DNA from: Streptomyces collinus
GTDB taxonomy: Bacteria > Actinomycetota > Actinomycetes > Streptomycetales > Streptomycetaceae
Reading direction: 5' to 3'
NCBI RefSeq assembly: GCF_031348265.1
Contig: NZ_CP133771.1
Location: forward strand, 2,914,001-2,978,000
DNA length: 64,000 bases
Positions within the stretch are counted from its first letter, which is position 1. Every line of letters starts with the position of its first letter. Under the pieces are notes generated by a model, which was not told where the DNA came from, did not search any database, and saw only the letters and a list, made by a program, of their open reading frames with translations. The position numbers were made by a program, and so were the translations under genes. Below are positions 52,259 through 61,005 of the stretch, one piece after another.

Positions 52259-52695
52259 TCACCGTCCAGCTCCGCCGCCTCCTCGGCCGCGCGCAGCTTG
52301 GCGTGCTCCTCGGCCTTGCCGCGGGTGGCCTTGGCCTCCTCGGGCAGTTCGAGCTCGGGGCAGTCCTTCCACAGCCGCTCCAGGGCGTAGAAGACACGCT
52401 CCTCGCTGTGCTGCACGTGGACGACGATGTCGACGTAGTCGAGGAGGACCCAGCGGGCCTCGCGGTCGCCCTCGCGGCGCACCGGCTTCGCGCCGAGTTC
52501 CTTCGAGAGGCGCTCCTCGATCTCGTCGACGATCGCCTTGACCTGGCGGTCGTTGGGCGCCGAGGCCAGCAGGAAGGCGTCCGTGATGGACAGCACGTCA
52601 CTGACGTCGTAGGCGACGATGTCGTGGGCCAGCTTGTCGGCGGCCGCCTGGGCGGCGGTGTTGATCAGCTCGTGAGAGCGGTCGGTCACGGTCAC
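52249..52695 (-). CDS. rsfS: Ribosomal silencing factor RsfS
   Basis: A 148-residue protein of the RsfS/Iojap family: DIVAYDVSDVLSITDAFLLA and WVLLDYVDIVVHVQHSEERVFYALERLW are the conserved core. It binds ribosomal protein uL14 and blocks subunit joining when nutrients are scarce. The charged C-terminal 30 residues are an extension typical of actinobacteria. It belongs to the nadD-LCP-rsfS-phosphatase run, a conserved order. Confidence 0.95.
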   Translation of the reverse strand: MTVTDRSHELINTAAQAAADKLAHDIVAYDVSDVLSITDAFLLASAPNDRQVKAIVDEIEERLSKELGAKPVRREGDREARWVLLDYVDIVVHVQHSEERVFYALERLWKDCPELELPEEAKATRGKAEEHAKLRAAEEAAELDGEWR

Positions 52696-52799
52696 TGCAT
52701 GGCTTTCGGTCGGCGGACACTTGCCACCAAGGGTCTCACGGACCGCCGTGCGCCCCCTACGCGATAACCCGGATCACGTGAGGGGCGCCCTCCCGTCGT

Positions 52800-54521
52800 C
52801 TAGTCGGACGACGGCTTGTAGTCCTGGCCGAGGACGACGGAGACGTCGGCGCTCCCGGAGACCTTCCCCTTGGTCACGGAGCCCGCGGGAAGGCCCAGGG
52901 TCTTCGCGACCTCGGCGGCGTTCGCCTTGCCGGCGGCGTCGGCGTAGACGACCTGCGAGGTGGCCCGGGCGGTGCCCGTGCCGCCCTCCAGGAAGGTGAA
53001 GCCGCCGTTGAGGAGCACGACGCGGGCCTTTTCGGTGTTGTCCTCGACGCCGGTGGCGTTCTGGACGGAGACGCTGACGGCGGCGTCCTTGTCCGGGCTC
53101 TTGGCGGTGCCGCCGAGGACGTTCCTGACGATCCCCGCGCCGGTCTGGGCGCTGAGCGTGCCGTCGCTCCGGACGGGCAGCAGGTCCGTCTTGTAGTCGC
53201 CGCCCTTGGCGAGGTCGGAGAGCCCGGCGAGGAAGGTTCCGAGGTCCTTGTCGGTGAGGGACGGGTCGAGGATCTGCTGGAGTGTCTGGATCGTGGTCGT
53301 CGCGGCCTGCGGGTCGGAGGACAGCTTGCGCAGGACGCTCTGCAGGACCTGCCCGAAGCGCTTCAGCTGGGCGTCCTGGGCCTCGCCGGGGGCGCGGTAG
53401 GTGGCGTAGGCGACGGCCATCTTGCCGCTGAGGGTCTGGTCCCGGCCCTTGTTGACCAGGGGGGCAGTGCCCTTCTTCTTGGCGGTGGGGTCGGGGACGT
53501 CGGTGTCGGTGTCGACGTCGATGTTGCCGACGAGGTCGACGAGGTTCTGCAGGTAGGGGGTGTCCAGGCGCCAGGTGCCCTCGATGTCGGTGCCGAGGAC
53601 CGTGTCGAGCGCGTCGCGGGTGCCGTCGGAGCCGTCGTCCTCGACCGACTTGGCCAGGGTCGTCGTGGTGCCGTCGTCGCTGGTCAGGGCGAGCGAGTTG
53701 GGCAGCAGGACGGTGGTGCCCCGCTGGGTGGTGGTGTTGTCGACCAGGAGGGCCGTGGCGGTGCCGTCGCCCTTGATGTCGTGCAGGTGGACGACGATCA
53801 CGTCGCGCTTCTGGGCGCCCGCGGCCGTCGCTGTGCCGGTCGCGGAGCCGTCGGAGGAGAGGCCGGGCAGCTTCCCCGCGTACCAGAGGTAGCCGACGCC
53901 GCCGGCCGCGACGAGCGCGAACACGACCGCCAGGGCGACGATCCGGCTGCGGGACCGGCGCCGGGCCTCCTCGCGGCGCTCGGTGCGGTTCTCGGTGAAC
54001 TTCAGCCAGTCGATGACGTCTTCGGAGTTGGCGTCCGGTTCCTCGACGAAGGCGAACTGCTCGGTGTGGTACTCCCGTTGCGGTTCGGCGGGGGCTTCCT
54101 GGTCGTGCGCCGGGCCGGCCTGCTGCGGGATGTGGGCGGTCTGCTGCGGGATGTGCGCGGTCTGCTGCGCGGCCTGTTCGGCGTGGGGCTGCCGGCCGGG
54201 TGCTTCCGCTGCGGTGGTCCGGCCGTAGGGGTCGTGCGCGGTGCCCGGCGCGGGGCCGCCGCCCTGGTGCGAGCCGGTGGCGTACGGGTCGTAGGCACCG
54301 TAGTCGTAGGCGGGCGGTTGCGTGCCCTGCTGCGCGTACGGGTCGTAGCCGTAGCCCTGGTCGTACTGCTGGGTCTGCTGGGCGTACGGGTCGTACGTCT
54401 GCTGCTGGGACTGCTGGGGCCGGACCTGCCGGTAGACAGGCTGGCCGTACTCGTCGTAGCCGACGAGTTCGTACTGGTCGGCGCCGTGGTTCGCGGCCCC
54501 CGCGTCGTATCGGTCGTTCAC
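52800..54521 (-). CDS. LCP-family (LytR-CpsA-Psr) cell-wall protein with LytR_C domain
   Basis: From the GTG at 54521 (GAGGGG, spacing 5) the protein has 573 residues. A 190-residue cytoplasmic, Gln/Tyr-rich tail with YDPYAQQ and TAHIPQQ repeats precedes one membrane helix (about 194-213). The extracellular LCP-like domain follows (LQNLVDLVGNIDVDT; LSGKMAVAYATYRAPGEAQD), then a C-terminal LytR_C domain. LCP enzymes attach glycopolymers to peptidoglycan, but the usual SxPRD phosphate-binding motif reads LLPNSLAL here, so activity is uncertain. From memory the S. coelicolor gene at this position is the LCP protein PdtA. Confidence 0.82.
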   Translation of the reverse strand: MNDRYDAGAANHGADQYELVGYDEYGQPVYRQVRPQQSQQQTYDPYAQQTQQYDQGYGYDPYAQQGTQPPAYDYGAYDPYATGSHQGGGPAPGTAHDPYGRTTAAEAPGRQPHAEQAAQQTAHIPQQTAHIPQQAGPAHDQEAPAEPQREYHTEQFAFVEEPDANSEDVIDWLKFTENRTERREEARRRSRSRIVALAVVFALVAAGGVGYLWYAGKLPGLSSDGSATGTATAAGAQKRDVIVVHLHDIKGDGTATALLVDNTTTQRGTTVLLPNSLALTSDDGTTTTLAKSVEDDGSDGTRDALDTVLGTDIEGTWRLDTPYLQNLVDLVGNIDVDTDTDVPDPTAKKKGTAPLVNKGRDQTLSGKMAVAYATYRAPGEAQDAQLKRFGQVLQSVLRKLSSDPQAATTTIQTLQQILDPSLTDKDLGTFLAGLSDLAKGGDYKTDLLPVRSDGTLSAQTGAGIVRNVLGGTAKSPDKDAAVSVSVQNATGVEDNTEKARVVLLNGGFTFLEGGTGTARATSQVVYADAAGKANAAEVAKTLGLPAGSVTKGKVSGSADVSVVLGQDYKPSSD

Positions 54522-54537
54522 CGGTGCCCCTCTCGGC

Positions 54538-55278
54538 TCACTCGCCGCGGTACAGCTCGCGCTTGTCGATATAGCGCACGACTCCGTCCGGCACCAGGTA
54601 CCAGATGGGATCGCCCTTGGCGACTCTCGCACGGCAGTCGGTGGAGGAGATGGCCAGAGCGGGAACCTCCACCAGTGAGACACCGCCCTCGGGAAGCCCG
54701 GAGTCGTCCAGGTGGTGGCCCGGCCGGGTGGCTCCGATGAAGTGCGCCAGGGAGAACAGTTCCTCGCTGTCCCGCCAGGTGAGGATCTGGGCGAGCGCGT
54801 CGGCGCCGGTGATGAAGAACAGGTCCGTGTCCGGGTTGAGCGCGCGCAGGTCGCGCAGGGTGTCCACGGTGTAGGTGGGGCCGCCGCGGTCGATGTCGAT
54901 GCGGCTCACGGAGAACTGCGGGTTCTCGGCGGTCGCGATGACCGTCATCAGGTAGCGGTCCTCGGCCGGCGAGACGCTGCGGTGGCTCTTCTGCCAGGGC
55001 TGGCCGGTCGGGACGAAGACCACCTCGTCGAGGTGGAACGCCGCGGCGACCTCGCTGGCCGCCACCAGGTGCCCGTGGTGGATCGGGTCGAAGGTGCCGC
55101 CCATGACGCCGAGGCGGCGCTTGCCCGGCCGCGACGGGCTCGTGCGGGGACCGTCGGTCCCGGCCGCCGCGGAGGCACGGCGGGGCTCCGGGTGTCGCCC
55201 GGTACCGCTCGCCGTGTCCTGTGCCGGGTCGTGCGGCGTCTCGTGCGCCGGACCGGTAGGCATGTCCTGCTCTCCCAT
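54538..55278 (-). CDS. nadD: Nicotinate-nucleotide adenylyltransferase
   Basis: A 246-residue nucleotidyltransferase: [18 protein letters not shown] (HxGH motif) and [14 protein letters not shown] (the ISSTxxR motif). It adenylates nicotinate mononucleotide in NAD synthesis. The first 50 residues are a disordered extension rich in Thr, Pro and Ala; the start could be the ATG at 55278 or the one at 55263. It is 16 bp upstream of the LCP gene. Confidence 0.94.
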   Translation of the reverse strand: MGEQDMPTGPAHETPHDPAQDTASGTGRHPEPRRASAAAGTDGPRTSPSRPGKRRLGVMGGTFDPIHHGHLVAASEVAAAFHLDEVVFVPTGQPWQKSHRSVSPAEDRYLMTVIATAENPQFSVSRIDIDRGGPTYTVDTLRDLRALNPDTDLFFITGADALAQILTWRDSEELFSLAHFIGATRPGHHLDDSGLPEGGVSLVEVPALAISSTDCRARVAKGDPIWYLVPDGVVRYIDKRELYRGE

Positions 55279-55342
55279 GCGTGCAGACCCTACCGGCCCT
55301 GCCTGAGGGCTCCGGCCGCCCCCGTGGTCCCCTGGGCCTCCT

Positions 55343-55360
55343 CGGCGGGATGCCCCGCCG
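55343..55360 (-). terminator. Hairpin between the 54-residue gene and nadD
   Basis: CGGCGGG (55343-55349), loop ATGC and CCCGCCG (55354-55360) lie 3 bp after the small gene's stop codon on the minus strand. Confidence 0.6.
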
Positions 55361-55363
55361 GTC

Positions 55364-55528
55364 TCAGCGGTCGCGGTTGAAGCGGGTGGTGATCCACAGC
55401 AGAAGCAGAAGGATGAAGAGCGCGCCGCCGCCGGTGAGGTAGGGGCTGAGGCTCTCGTGGTTTCCGCCGTGCTCCTCGCCCTCGGCGGCGAGGGTGACCA
55501 ACTGGGCAGCGGTGCTGTGGAAGCTCAT
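55364..55528 (-). CDS. 54-residue single-pass membrane protein
   Basis: The ATG at 55528 opens a 54-codon frame: [20 protein letters not shown], then a membrane helix ([16 protein letters not shown]) and the basic end NRDR. The topology is N-out/C-in by the positive-inside rule. It lies between nadD and another tiny membrane protein on the same strand. Function unknown; the composition and conserved context suggest it is real. Confidence 0.65.
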   Translation of the reverse strand: MSFHSTAAQLVTLAAEGEEHGGNHESLSPYLTGGGALFILLLLLWITTRFNRDR

Positions 55529-55691
55529 CTTCGGCAGGACCTATCGCGTGTGGGCGGGTTAAAGACGTCGGCTCATCGTAAGCGGGCGCCCGCCGCGCGA
55601 TCACCACGACTCCGCCTGTTCGTGCCGCGGGCGGCCACCCGTGCCGCCACCGGACCGGTCCCGGGACCCGGCGGGGAACCTTCGTGTGGCC

Positions 55692-55853
55692 TCAGTCGTC
55701 CTTCCGTCTGTAGCCACGCAGCAGGAACCATGCGGTCAGCACACAGCCCACGATCATCACGAGCAGTACGTACCGCAGCATCCCCGGTCCCCCTTGCCGT
55801 TCGGCGGTGCTCGCGGCCTCGGCGAGCCAGGCGGATGCGGGGTGCTGCTCCAT
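55692..55853 (-). CDS. 53-residue single-pass membrane protein
   Basis: The ATG at 55853, with AAGGAG nine bases upstream, opens 53 codons: MEQHPASAWLAEAASTAERQ, then a membrane helix (LRYVLLVMIVGCVLTAWFLL) and the basic tail RGYRRKDD. Like its neighbour it has an acidic/polar N-terminus and a basic C-terminus. Function unknown. Confidence 0.68.
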   Translation of the reverse strand: MEQHPASAWLAEAASTAERQGGPGMLRYVLLVMIVGCVLTAWFLLRGYRRKDD

Positions 55854-55977
55854 GGCGGTGGTCTCCTTCGCTGTACTGCCCGACCACCGTAACTCCGCCT
55901 AGGCTGGGCTCTGCCTCGGGGAAGCAAAAGGCCGCACAAGGGGCCGCAAAGGTCACAACAGACGCATGGGGGAAGAC

Positions 55978-57099
55978 ATGTCCGACGGCCACGAGCACAA
56001 CGGGCACGAGCACGTGCCGAGCAGGCAGCGCAGGCGCTTCCCCGGGATCTCCTCGCGTACGTACGAACACCCGGCCGACCGCTCCGCGCTGGTGGCGCTG
56101 CGCAAGCTGAGCGGGTTCGACACGGTGTTCAAGGCGCTCAGCGGTCTGCTGCCCGAGCGCAGTCTGCGGCTGCTGTTCCTGTCCGACTCCGTACGGGTCT
56201 CGGACCAGCAGTTCGCCCATCTGAACGTGATGCTGCGGGACGCCTGCTACATCCTGGACCTGGAGAAGGTCCCGCCGATGTACGTGAACCAGGACCCGCA
56301 GCCCAACGCGATGTGCATCGGCCTGGACGAGCCGATCATCGTCGTCACGACCGGCCTCGTCGAACTGCTCGACGAGGAGGAGATGCGGGCGGTCGTCGGG
56401 CACGAGGTGGGGCACGCGCTGTCCGGGCACTCCGTCTACCGGACGATCCTGCTGTTCCTGACCAGCCTCGCCGTCCGGGTCGCCTGGATCCCCCTGGGCA
56501 ACCTCGCGATCATGGCGATCGTGACCGGGCTGCGGGAGTGGTTCCGCAAGTCGGAGCTGAGCGCGGACCGCGCGGGGCTGCTGGTCGGGCAGGATCTGCA
56601 GGCCTCCATGCGGGGCCTGATGAAGATCGCGGGCGGCAACCACCTGCACGAGATGAACGTGGACGCGTTCCTCGCCCAGGCCGAGGAGTACGAGGCCGGG
56701 GGCGACCTGCGCGACTCCGTGCTGAAGATCCTGAACGTGCTGCCCCGCTCCCACCCCTTCACCACCGTGCGGGCGGCCGAGCTGAAGAAGTGGGCCGAGT
56801 CGCGGGACTACCAGCGGATCATGGACGGCCATTACCCGCGGCGCGACGAGGACAAGGACACCTCGGTCCGGGACTCCTGGCGGGAGTCGGCGAACCACTA
56901 CGGCACCCATGTGAAGAGCTCGAAGGACCCGCTGATGAAGCTGGTCACGGACCTCGCGGGCGGCGCCGGTGACCTGGGCGACCGGGTCCGCCGCGGCTTC
57001 GGCGGCTTCACCGGCCCTTCCGCCAAGCCGTCCCAGGGCCCGGAGTCGGGCCCGTCGGACCCCTCGGGGGACGACCGGCCGCCGTCGGACGGGAGCTAG
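55978..57099 (+). CDS. M48-family zinc metallopeptidase
   Basis: From the ATG at 55978 (GGGGGA four bases upstream) the protein has 373 residues; an ATG at 55966 is possible. The zinc site is HEVGH (about residue 142) with the third ligand region SELSADRAG. Hydrophobic segments flank the site (ILLFLTSLAVRVAWIPLGNL), as in HtpX/Ste24-type proteases. A Gly/Pro/Ser-rich C-terminal tail follows. It is probably a membrane-associated quality-control protease. It is convergent with the next gene. Confidence 0.88.
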   Translation: MSDGHEHNGHEHVPSRQRRRFPGISSRTYEHPADRSALVALRKLSGFDTVFKALSGLLPERSLRLLFLSDSVRVSDQQFAHLNVMLRDACYILDLEKVPPMYVNQDPQPNAMCIGLDEPIIVVTTGLVELLDEEEMRAVVGHEVGHALSGHSVYRTILLFLTSLAVRVAWIPLGNLAIMAIVTGLREWFRKSELSADRAGLLVGQDLQASMRGLMKIAGGNHLHEMNVDAFLAQAEEYEAGGDLRDSVLKILNVLPRSHPFTTVRAAELKKWAESRDYQRIMDGHYPRRDEDKDTSVRDSWRESANHYGTHVKSSKDPLMKLVTDLAGGAGDLGDRVRRGFGGFTGPSAKPSQGPESGPSDPSGDDRPPSDGS

Positions 57100-57123
57100 C
57101 CCCTCCCCCCTCTCCGAGCCTCC

Positions 57124-58194
57124 TCAGACCTTCGGCTGCGCGCTCGTCGCCAGGGTGCCGCACAGGGCCGTCGCGCTGCCCGTGGCGTAGGGATCGGTGC
57201 CCGCGGGGCCGCCCTCCTTGGCGGTCTGGCCGGCGAGGAGGGGCCGGAGGTGGTTCGTGGAGTCCTCCGCGCAGGAGAGCGGGCCGGCCTGGACGTAGGA
57301 GACGACGAGCTGGGCCTGGTGCAGGCGCAGGTCATCCCGGTCGAAGCGGAAGTGCAGCTCGCGCCGGAGGGTGAACAGGGACACCTCGTCCTTGCCTCCT
57401 GCCCCGGCCGGCCGCAGCGCGTACACGAACGTGTGATCGGCGGTGACCTCAAGCGTGGACGAGTCGGCCTCGGCGGCCTGCAGCGTGCCCTGGACCCGGA
57501 CCTTGCGGTCGGCGAGCTCGGCGCGCGAGGGGTCGAAGCGCACGAGCCAGCCGGTGGGCGCGTGGCGTCCGTCGGCGGTGGGGCGGGCGAAGCTCTGGTC
57601 GAACTGTCCCAGCTGGTCGGGGTCGAGCAGCACGCGGACGGCACGGACCTCACCGCCCGTGAGCACCTCCGGGTCGAGGGCCGACCGGACGATGTAGTCC
57701 TTGGCGGTGGTCAGGGCGCTCACGACCTGACTGTCCGAGAAGTGCGCGGTACGCCGCGAGGCGGGCAGCGGCACGCCCTCCGCGCCGGCCTTGAACTGTG
57801 CCGCGGGGCTGTGCTCGTACAGGTACTCCAGGTCGGCCCTGCCGGGCACCTTGCCCTCGGGGGCGAGCGGGATGACGGTCATCCGCAGGGGCTCGATGGG
57901 CTCCCGGGCGGCAGGGGTCTGATAGGGGTGCCGTACACCCATGTAGATCGCGGTACCGAAGGCGACGGCGATCAGCAGGACCAGGACGAGGGCCTGCCGT
58001 GACAGACCCCGGCGCAGGGGCGGGCGGCGCCGCACGGCGGGCGCGTGGTCGGCGATGCGCTCCTGCGCGGAGAACTCCTGGAGGCGGGCAGCACGGACGA
58101 ACGACTCGTCGAAGACGACGGATCGGTACTCGTCCTCGCCACCTCCGGGGGCGCCCTCGGGACGCCCCTCAGGTGGGTCTCCAGGCCCGCCCAT
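57124..58194 (-). CDS. Actinobacterial membrane protein with N-terminal SVVFDESFVRAA motif
   Basis: A 356-residue protein. Residues 22-36 contain SVVFDESFVRAARLQ. A membrane helix (ALVLVLLIAVAFGTAIYMGV, about 68-87) follows, then an extracellular domain of about 270 residues (YLYEHSPAAQFKAGAEGVPL; FSDSQVVSALTTAKDYIVRS) with two cysteines (LSCAED, TALCGT). No enzyme motif is seen. It shares its cytoplasmic motif with the next gene. From memory, S. coelicolor relatives at this locus (SCO2583/SCO2584) were tied to the spore-wall synthesising complex, which I cannot verify here. Confidence 0.78.
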   Translation of the reverse strand: MGGPGDPPEGRPEGAPGGGEDEYRSVVFDESFVRAARLQEFSAQERIADHAPAVRRRPPLRRGLSRQALVLVLLIAVAFGTAIYMGVRHPYQTPAAREPIEPLRMTVIPLAPEGKVPGRADLEYLYEHSPAAQFKAGAEGVPLPASRRTAHFSDSQVVSALTTAKDYIVRSALDPEVLTGGEVRAVRVLLDPDQLGQFDQSFARPTADGRHAPTGWLVRFDPSRAELADRKVRVQGTLQAAEADSSTLEVTADHTFVYALRPAGAGGKDEVSLFTLRRELHFRFDRDDLRLHQAQLVVSYVQAGPLSCAEDSTNHLRPLLAGQTAKEGGPAGTDPYATGSATALCGTLATSAQPKV

Positions 58195-58283
58195 ATCTTC
58201 AGGGTAGGTCGCCGGAAGCTCGGGTAAACGCCCCGCTGCACCACAAGTTCTGACAGGTTCTCACCAGGATGGGCGGGTTCCGG

Positions 58284-58859
58284 TCAGGGGTTGCGGGGGA
58301 TCACCGAGACGGCCGGCTGGGAGTAGTCGGCGGAGGCCGAGGGGGAGGCTCCGCCGCCCTGTTCCAGCCCGGTCGAGGCGGGTGGCGGCGCGGGCTCGTC
58401 GCGGTTGGAGGACGCTCCCCGGTAGACCGCCGTGAAGGCCAGCGCGACCATGCCGATGCCCATCACGAGGGCGAGCATCCAGGCGACGGGGCGGTGCCAG
58501 CGGACCTGTTTGGAGTACGGTCCCGTCCCGCCGTAGGGGTCCTCGATGATGTCGGAATCGTCGAGGTCGTCGAGGTCGGGATCACGGCCGAAATCGCGAC
58601 GGCCGTCCGCGCCGTATCCGTCGTCGAACCGGTCGCCTCTGGTGTGGGCGCGGCGCGCCTCCGCCTCGGAGGCCTCGGCTCTCGCCTGGGCCGCGGCCAG
58701 GAGGCGCTCCACTGCGGTCGGCTCGTGCACCACGGCCGCGCGTACGAAGGCCTCGTCGAAGACCACGGAGGCGAACTCTTCGTCCGACACCCCGCGGTCG
58801 TGGTCGTCGTCGGGCTCCCGGCCGTCCGGAAACGGCGTGCCCCCCACGTCCTCCGGCAC
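58284..58859 (-). CDS. Membrane protein with N-terminal SVVFDEAFVRAA motif
   Basis: From the GTG at 58859 the protein has 191 residues. The cytoplasmic part contains ASVVFDEAFVRAAVVHEPTA, then a helical, charged stretch (AAAQARAEASEAEARRAH) and an Asp-rich segment (DPDLDDLDDSDIIEDPYGG). One membrane helix (AWMLALVMGIGMVALAFTAV) and a short Pro/Ser/Gly-rich outer tail follow. It is a smaller relative of the neighbouring membrane protein, 89 bp upstream of it. The frame upstream of 58859 has no support. Confidence 0.78.
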   Translation of the reverse strand: MPEDVGGTPFPDGREPDDDHDRGVSDEEFASVVFDEAFVRAAVVHEPTAVERLLAAAQARAEASEAEARRAHTRGDRFDDGYGADGRRDFGRDPDLDDLDDSDIIEDPYGGTGPYSKQVRWHRPVAWMLALVMGIGMVALAFTAVYRGASSNRDEPAPPPASTGLEQGGGASPSASADYSQPAVSVIPRNP

Positions 58860-59052
58860 GCATCCAGAGTAGACCTGGGGGGTCAATTTGGGCAGACGGT
58901 ATGGAAATTCATCCACCGGTCGAGACGGCTCCCACGGGGTCCGGGAGAGCGCACACCGGCCCCGTTCACCCCCGCCGCACACCGACGCGCCCGCGTCGCC
59001 CGGGCCGGCACATCCATGCACCGGCCCGCATACCGCCCTACGCCGAACGTGG

Positions 59053-60339
59053 TCAGCGCCGGATGTGCCCGTCCCCGGTGACGATGTACTTCGTGCTGGT
59101 CAGCTCCGGCAGGCCCATGGGGCCGCGGGCGTGGAGTTTCTGGGTGGAGATGCCGATCTCGGCGCCGAAGCCGAACTGGCCGCCGTCGGTGAAGCGGGTG
59201 GAGGCGTTCACGGCGACGGTGGTGGAGTCGACCAGCTGGGTGAAGCGGCGGGCGGCCTGCTGGGAGGTCGTGACGATGGCCTCGGTGTGGCCGGAGGTCC
59301 ACAGCCGGATGTGCTCGACGGCCTTGTCCAGCGAGTCCACGACCGCGGCGGCGATGTCGTACGACAGGTACTCGGTCTCCCAGTCCTCGGCCGTCGCCTC
59401 GACCACGGTGGCCTTGGAGTCCTTGGCGTGGGCCTGCACGCGCTCGTCGGCGTGCACGGTGACCCCGGCCTCCGCGAGGGCGTCCAGGGCGCGGGGCAGG
59501 AACTCGGCGGCGATGTCCTGGTGGACCAGGAGGGTCTCGGCGGCGTTGCAGACGCCGACCCGGTGGGCCTTGGAGTTGATCAGGATCTCGACGGCCATGT
59601 CGAGGTCGGCCTGGGCGTCGACGTAGACGTGGCAATTGCCGGTGCCGGTCTCGATGACCGGGACGACGGACTCCTGGACGACCGTGTTGATCAGGGAGGC
59701 GCCGCCGCGCGGGATGAGCACGTCGACCAGGCCGCGGGCGCGCATCAGCTCGCGCACGCTGTCGCGGCTCTCGCCGGGGACGAGCTGGACGGCGTCGGCG
59801 GGCAGCCCGGCCCCGCCGACGGCGTCGCGCAGGACGCGCACGAGGGCGGTGTTCGACTGGTACGCCGAGGAGGAGCCGCGCAGCAGGACCGCGTTGCCGG
59901 ACTTCAGGCACAGGGCGGCGGCGTCGACGGTGACGTTCGGGCGGCCCTCGTAGATGATGCCGACGACGCCGAGCGGCACGCGGACCTGGCGCAGGTCGAT
60001 GCCGTTGGGCAGCGTGGAGCCGCGGACGACCTCGCCGACCGGGTCGGGCAGGGCGGCGACGTCGCGCACGTCGGAGGCGATGGCGCGGATCCGCTCGGGG
60101 GTGAGCGTGAGCCGGTCGATCATGCCCTCGCTGATGCCGGCCTCGCGGGCCTTGGCGACGTCCTTGGCGTTGGCCTCGACGACCTCGCTCGCACGGACCT
60201 CCAGTGCGTCCGCGATGGCGAGCAGCGCGTCGTCCTTCTCGGCCCGGGGCAGCGGCGCGAGGGTCGCTGCGGCGGCCTTGGCGCGGTAGGCGGCCTCGGT
60301 GACCGGGGACATGGAGTCGTACGGAGAGAGCGTGGTCAT
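59053..60339 (-). CDS. proA: Glutamate-5-semialdehyde dehydrogenase
   Basis: A 428-residue aldehyde-dehydrogenase-fold enzyme: [20 protein letters not shown], catalytic Cys in [13 protein letters not shown] (about residue 263) and [20 protein letters not shown]. It reduces gamma-glutamyl phosphate to glutamate semialdehyde in proline synthesis. proB lies 670 bp upstream on the same strand, with an unknown gene between. Confidence 0.97.
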   Translation of the reverse strand: MTTLSPYDSMSPVTEAAYRAKAAAATLAPLPRAEKDDALLAIADALEVRASEVVEANAKDVAKAREAGISEGMIDRLTLTPERIRAIASDVRDVAALPDPVGEVVRGSTLPNGIDLRQVRVPLGVVGIIYEGRPNVTVDAAALCLKSGNAVLLRGSSSAYQSNTALVRVLRDAVGGAGLPADAVQLVPGESRDSVRELMRARGLVDVLIPRGGASLINTVVQESVVPVIETGTGNCHVYVDAQADLDMAVEILINSKAHRVGVCNAAETLLVHQDIAAEFLPRALDALAEAGVTVHADERVQAHAKDSKATVVEATAEDWETEYLSYDIAAAVVDSLDKAVEHIRLWTSGHTEAIVTTSQQAARRFTQLVDSTTVAVNASTRFTDGGQFGFGAEIGISTQKLHARGPMGLPELTSTKYIVTGDGHIRR

Positions 60340-60411
60340 GAGGGAAGGGTAGTGCGCCGGGCGGTTCGGTTCATCGTTCGTTCCACAGCGCGAGACACTT
60401 CGTGGAACGGG

Positions 60412-60879
60412 TCAAAACGGGTGAACGCCGACCGGCGACGCCGGCGGCGGTCCGTACCCCTCGGCGATGCGCTGGTGGTACGTCACGCGGTCGATGACCT
60501 CCAGGCCGACGATCTCCCAGGGCGGCAGCCCGGCGCTCTGCCGGTGCTCGCCCCACAGGCGCAGGGCGACGGCGGCCGCGTCGTGCAGGTCGCGGGCCTC
60601 CTCCCAGTAGCGGATCTCCGCGTGGTCGACCGCGTACCGGCTGGTCAGGAAGAAGGGATGGTCGTGGGCGAGCTGCTCCAGGGCGCGGCGGACCTCCGGG
60701 AGCGGGGCCTCCTTGCCGGAGACGCTGAGGGTGACGTGCCACAGACGCGGGGTGTCGCCGGGCTCCTCGCCCTGGAACCGGTCCCCGGCCGCCACGCTCG
60801 TCAGGGCGCGCTCCTCACCGGCCGCGCGGGAGCCGGCACCACCGCGGGACGCCTGAGTCCCAGGGCGCACTCGTCGCAC
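60412..60879 (-). CDS. Conserved hypothetical protein between proB and proA
   Basis: From the GTG at 60879, with AAAAGGAGG five bases upstream, the protein has 155 residues. After about 45 low-complexity residues comes RLWHVTLSVSGKEAPLPEVR, then ALEQLAHDHPFFLTSRYAVD and a C-terminal VTYHQRIAEGYGPPPASP. The strand-helix-strand layout suggests a ferredoxin-like fold. The strong ribosome binding site and position in the proline run argue that it is real. Function unknown. Confidence 0.75.
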   Translation of the reverse strand: MRRVRPGTQASRGGAGSRAAGEERALTSVAAGDRFQGEEPGDTPRLWHVTLSVSGKEAPLPEVRRALEQLAHDHPFFLTSRYAVDHAEIRYWEEARDLHDAAAVALRLWGEHRQSAGLPPWEIVGLEVIDRVTYHQRIAEGYGPPPASPVGVHPF

Positions 60880-61005
60880 GACGGCCTCCTTTTGCACAGT
60901 GGCGCTGCTGCGGAATAGGTCCCCGAGACAAAGTTGAGCAGGCCGCAAGGGATCGCGTGGCGGTTTTGCGGAACGTCCACCACCGGGGGCGGACGTTTCG
61001 ACGCA

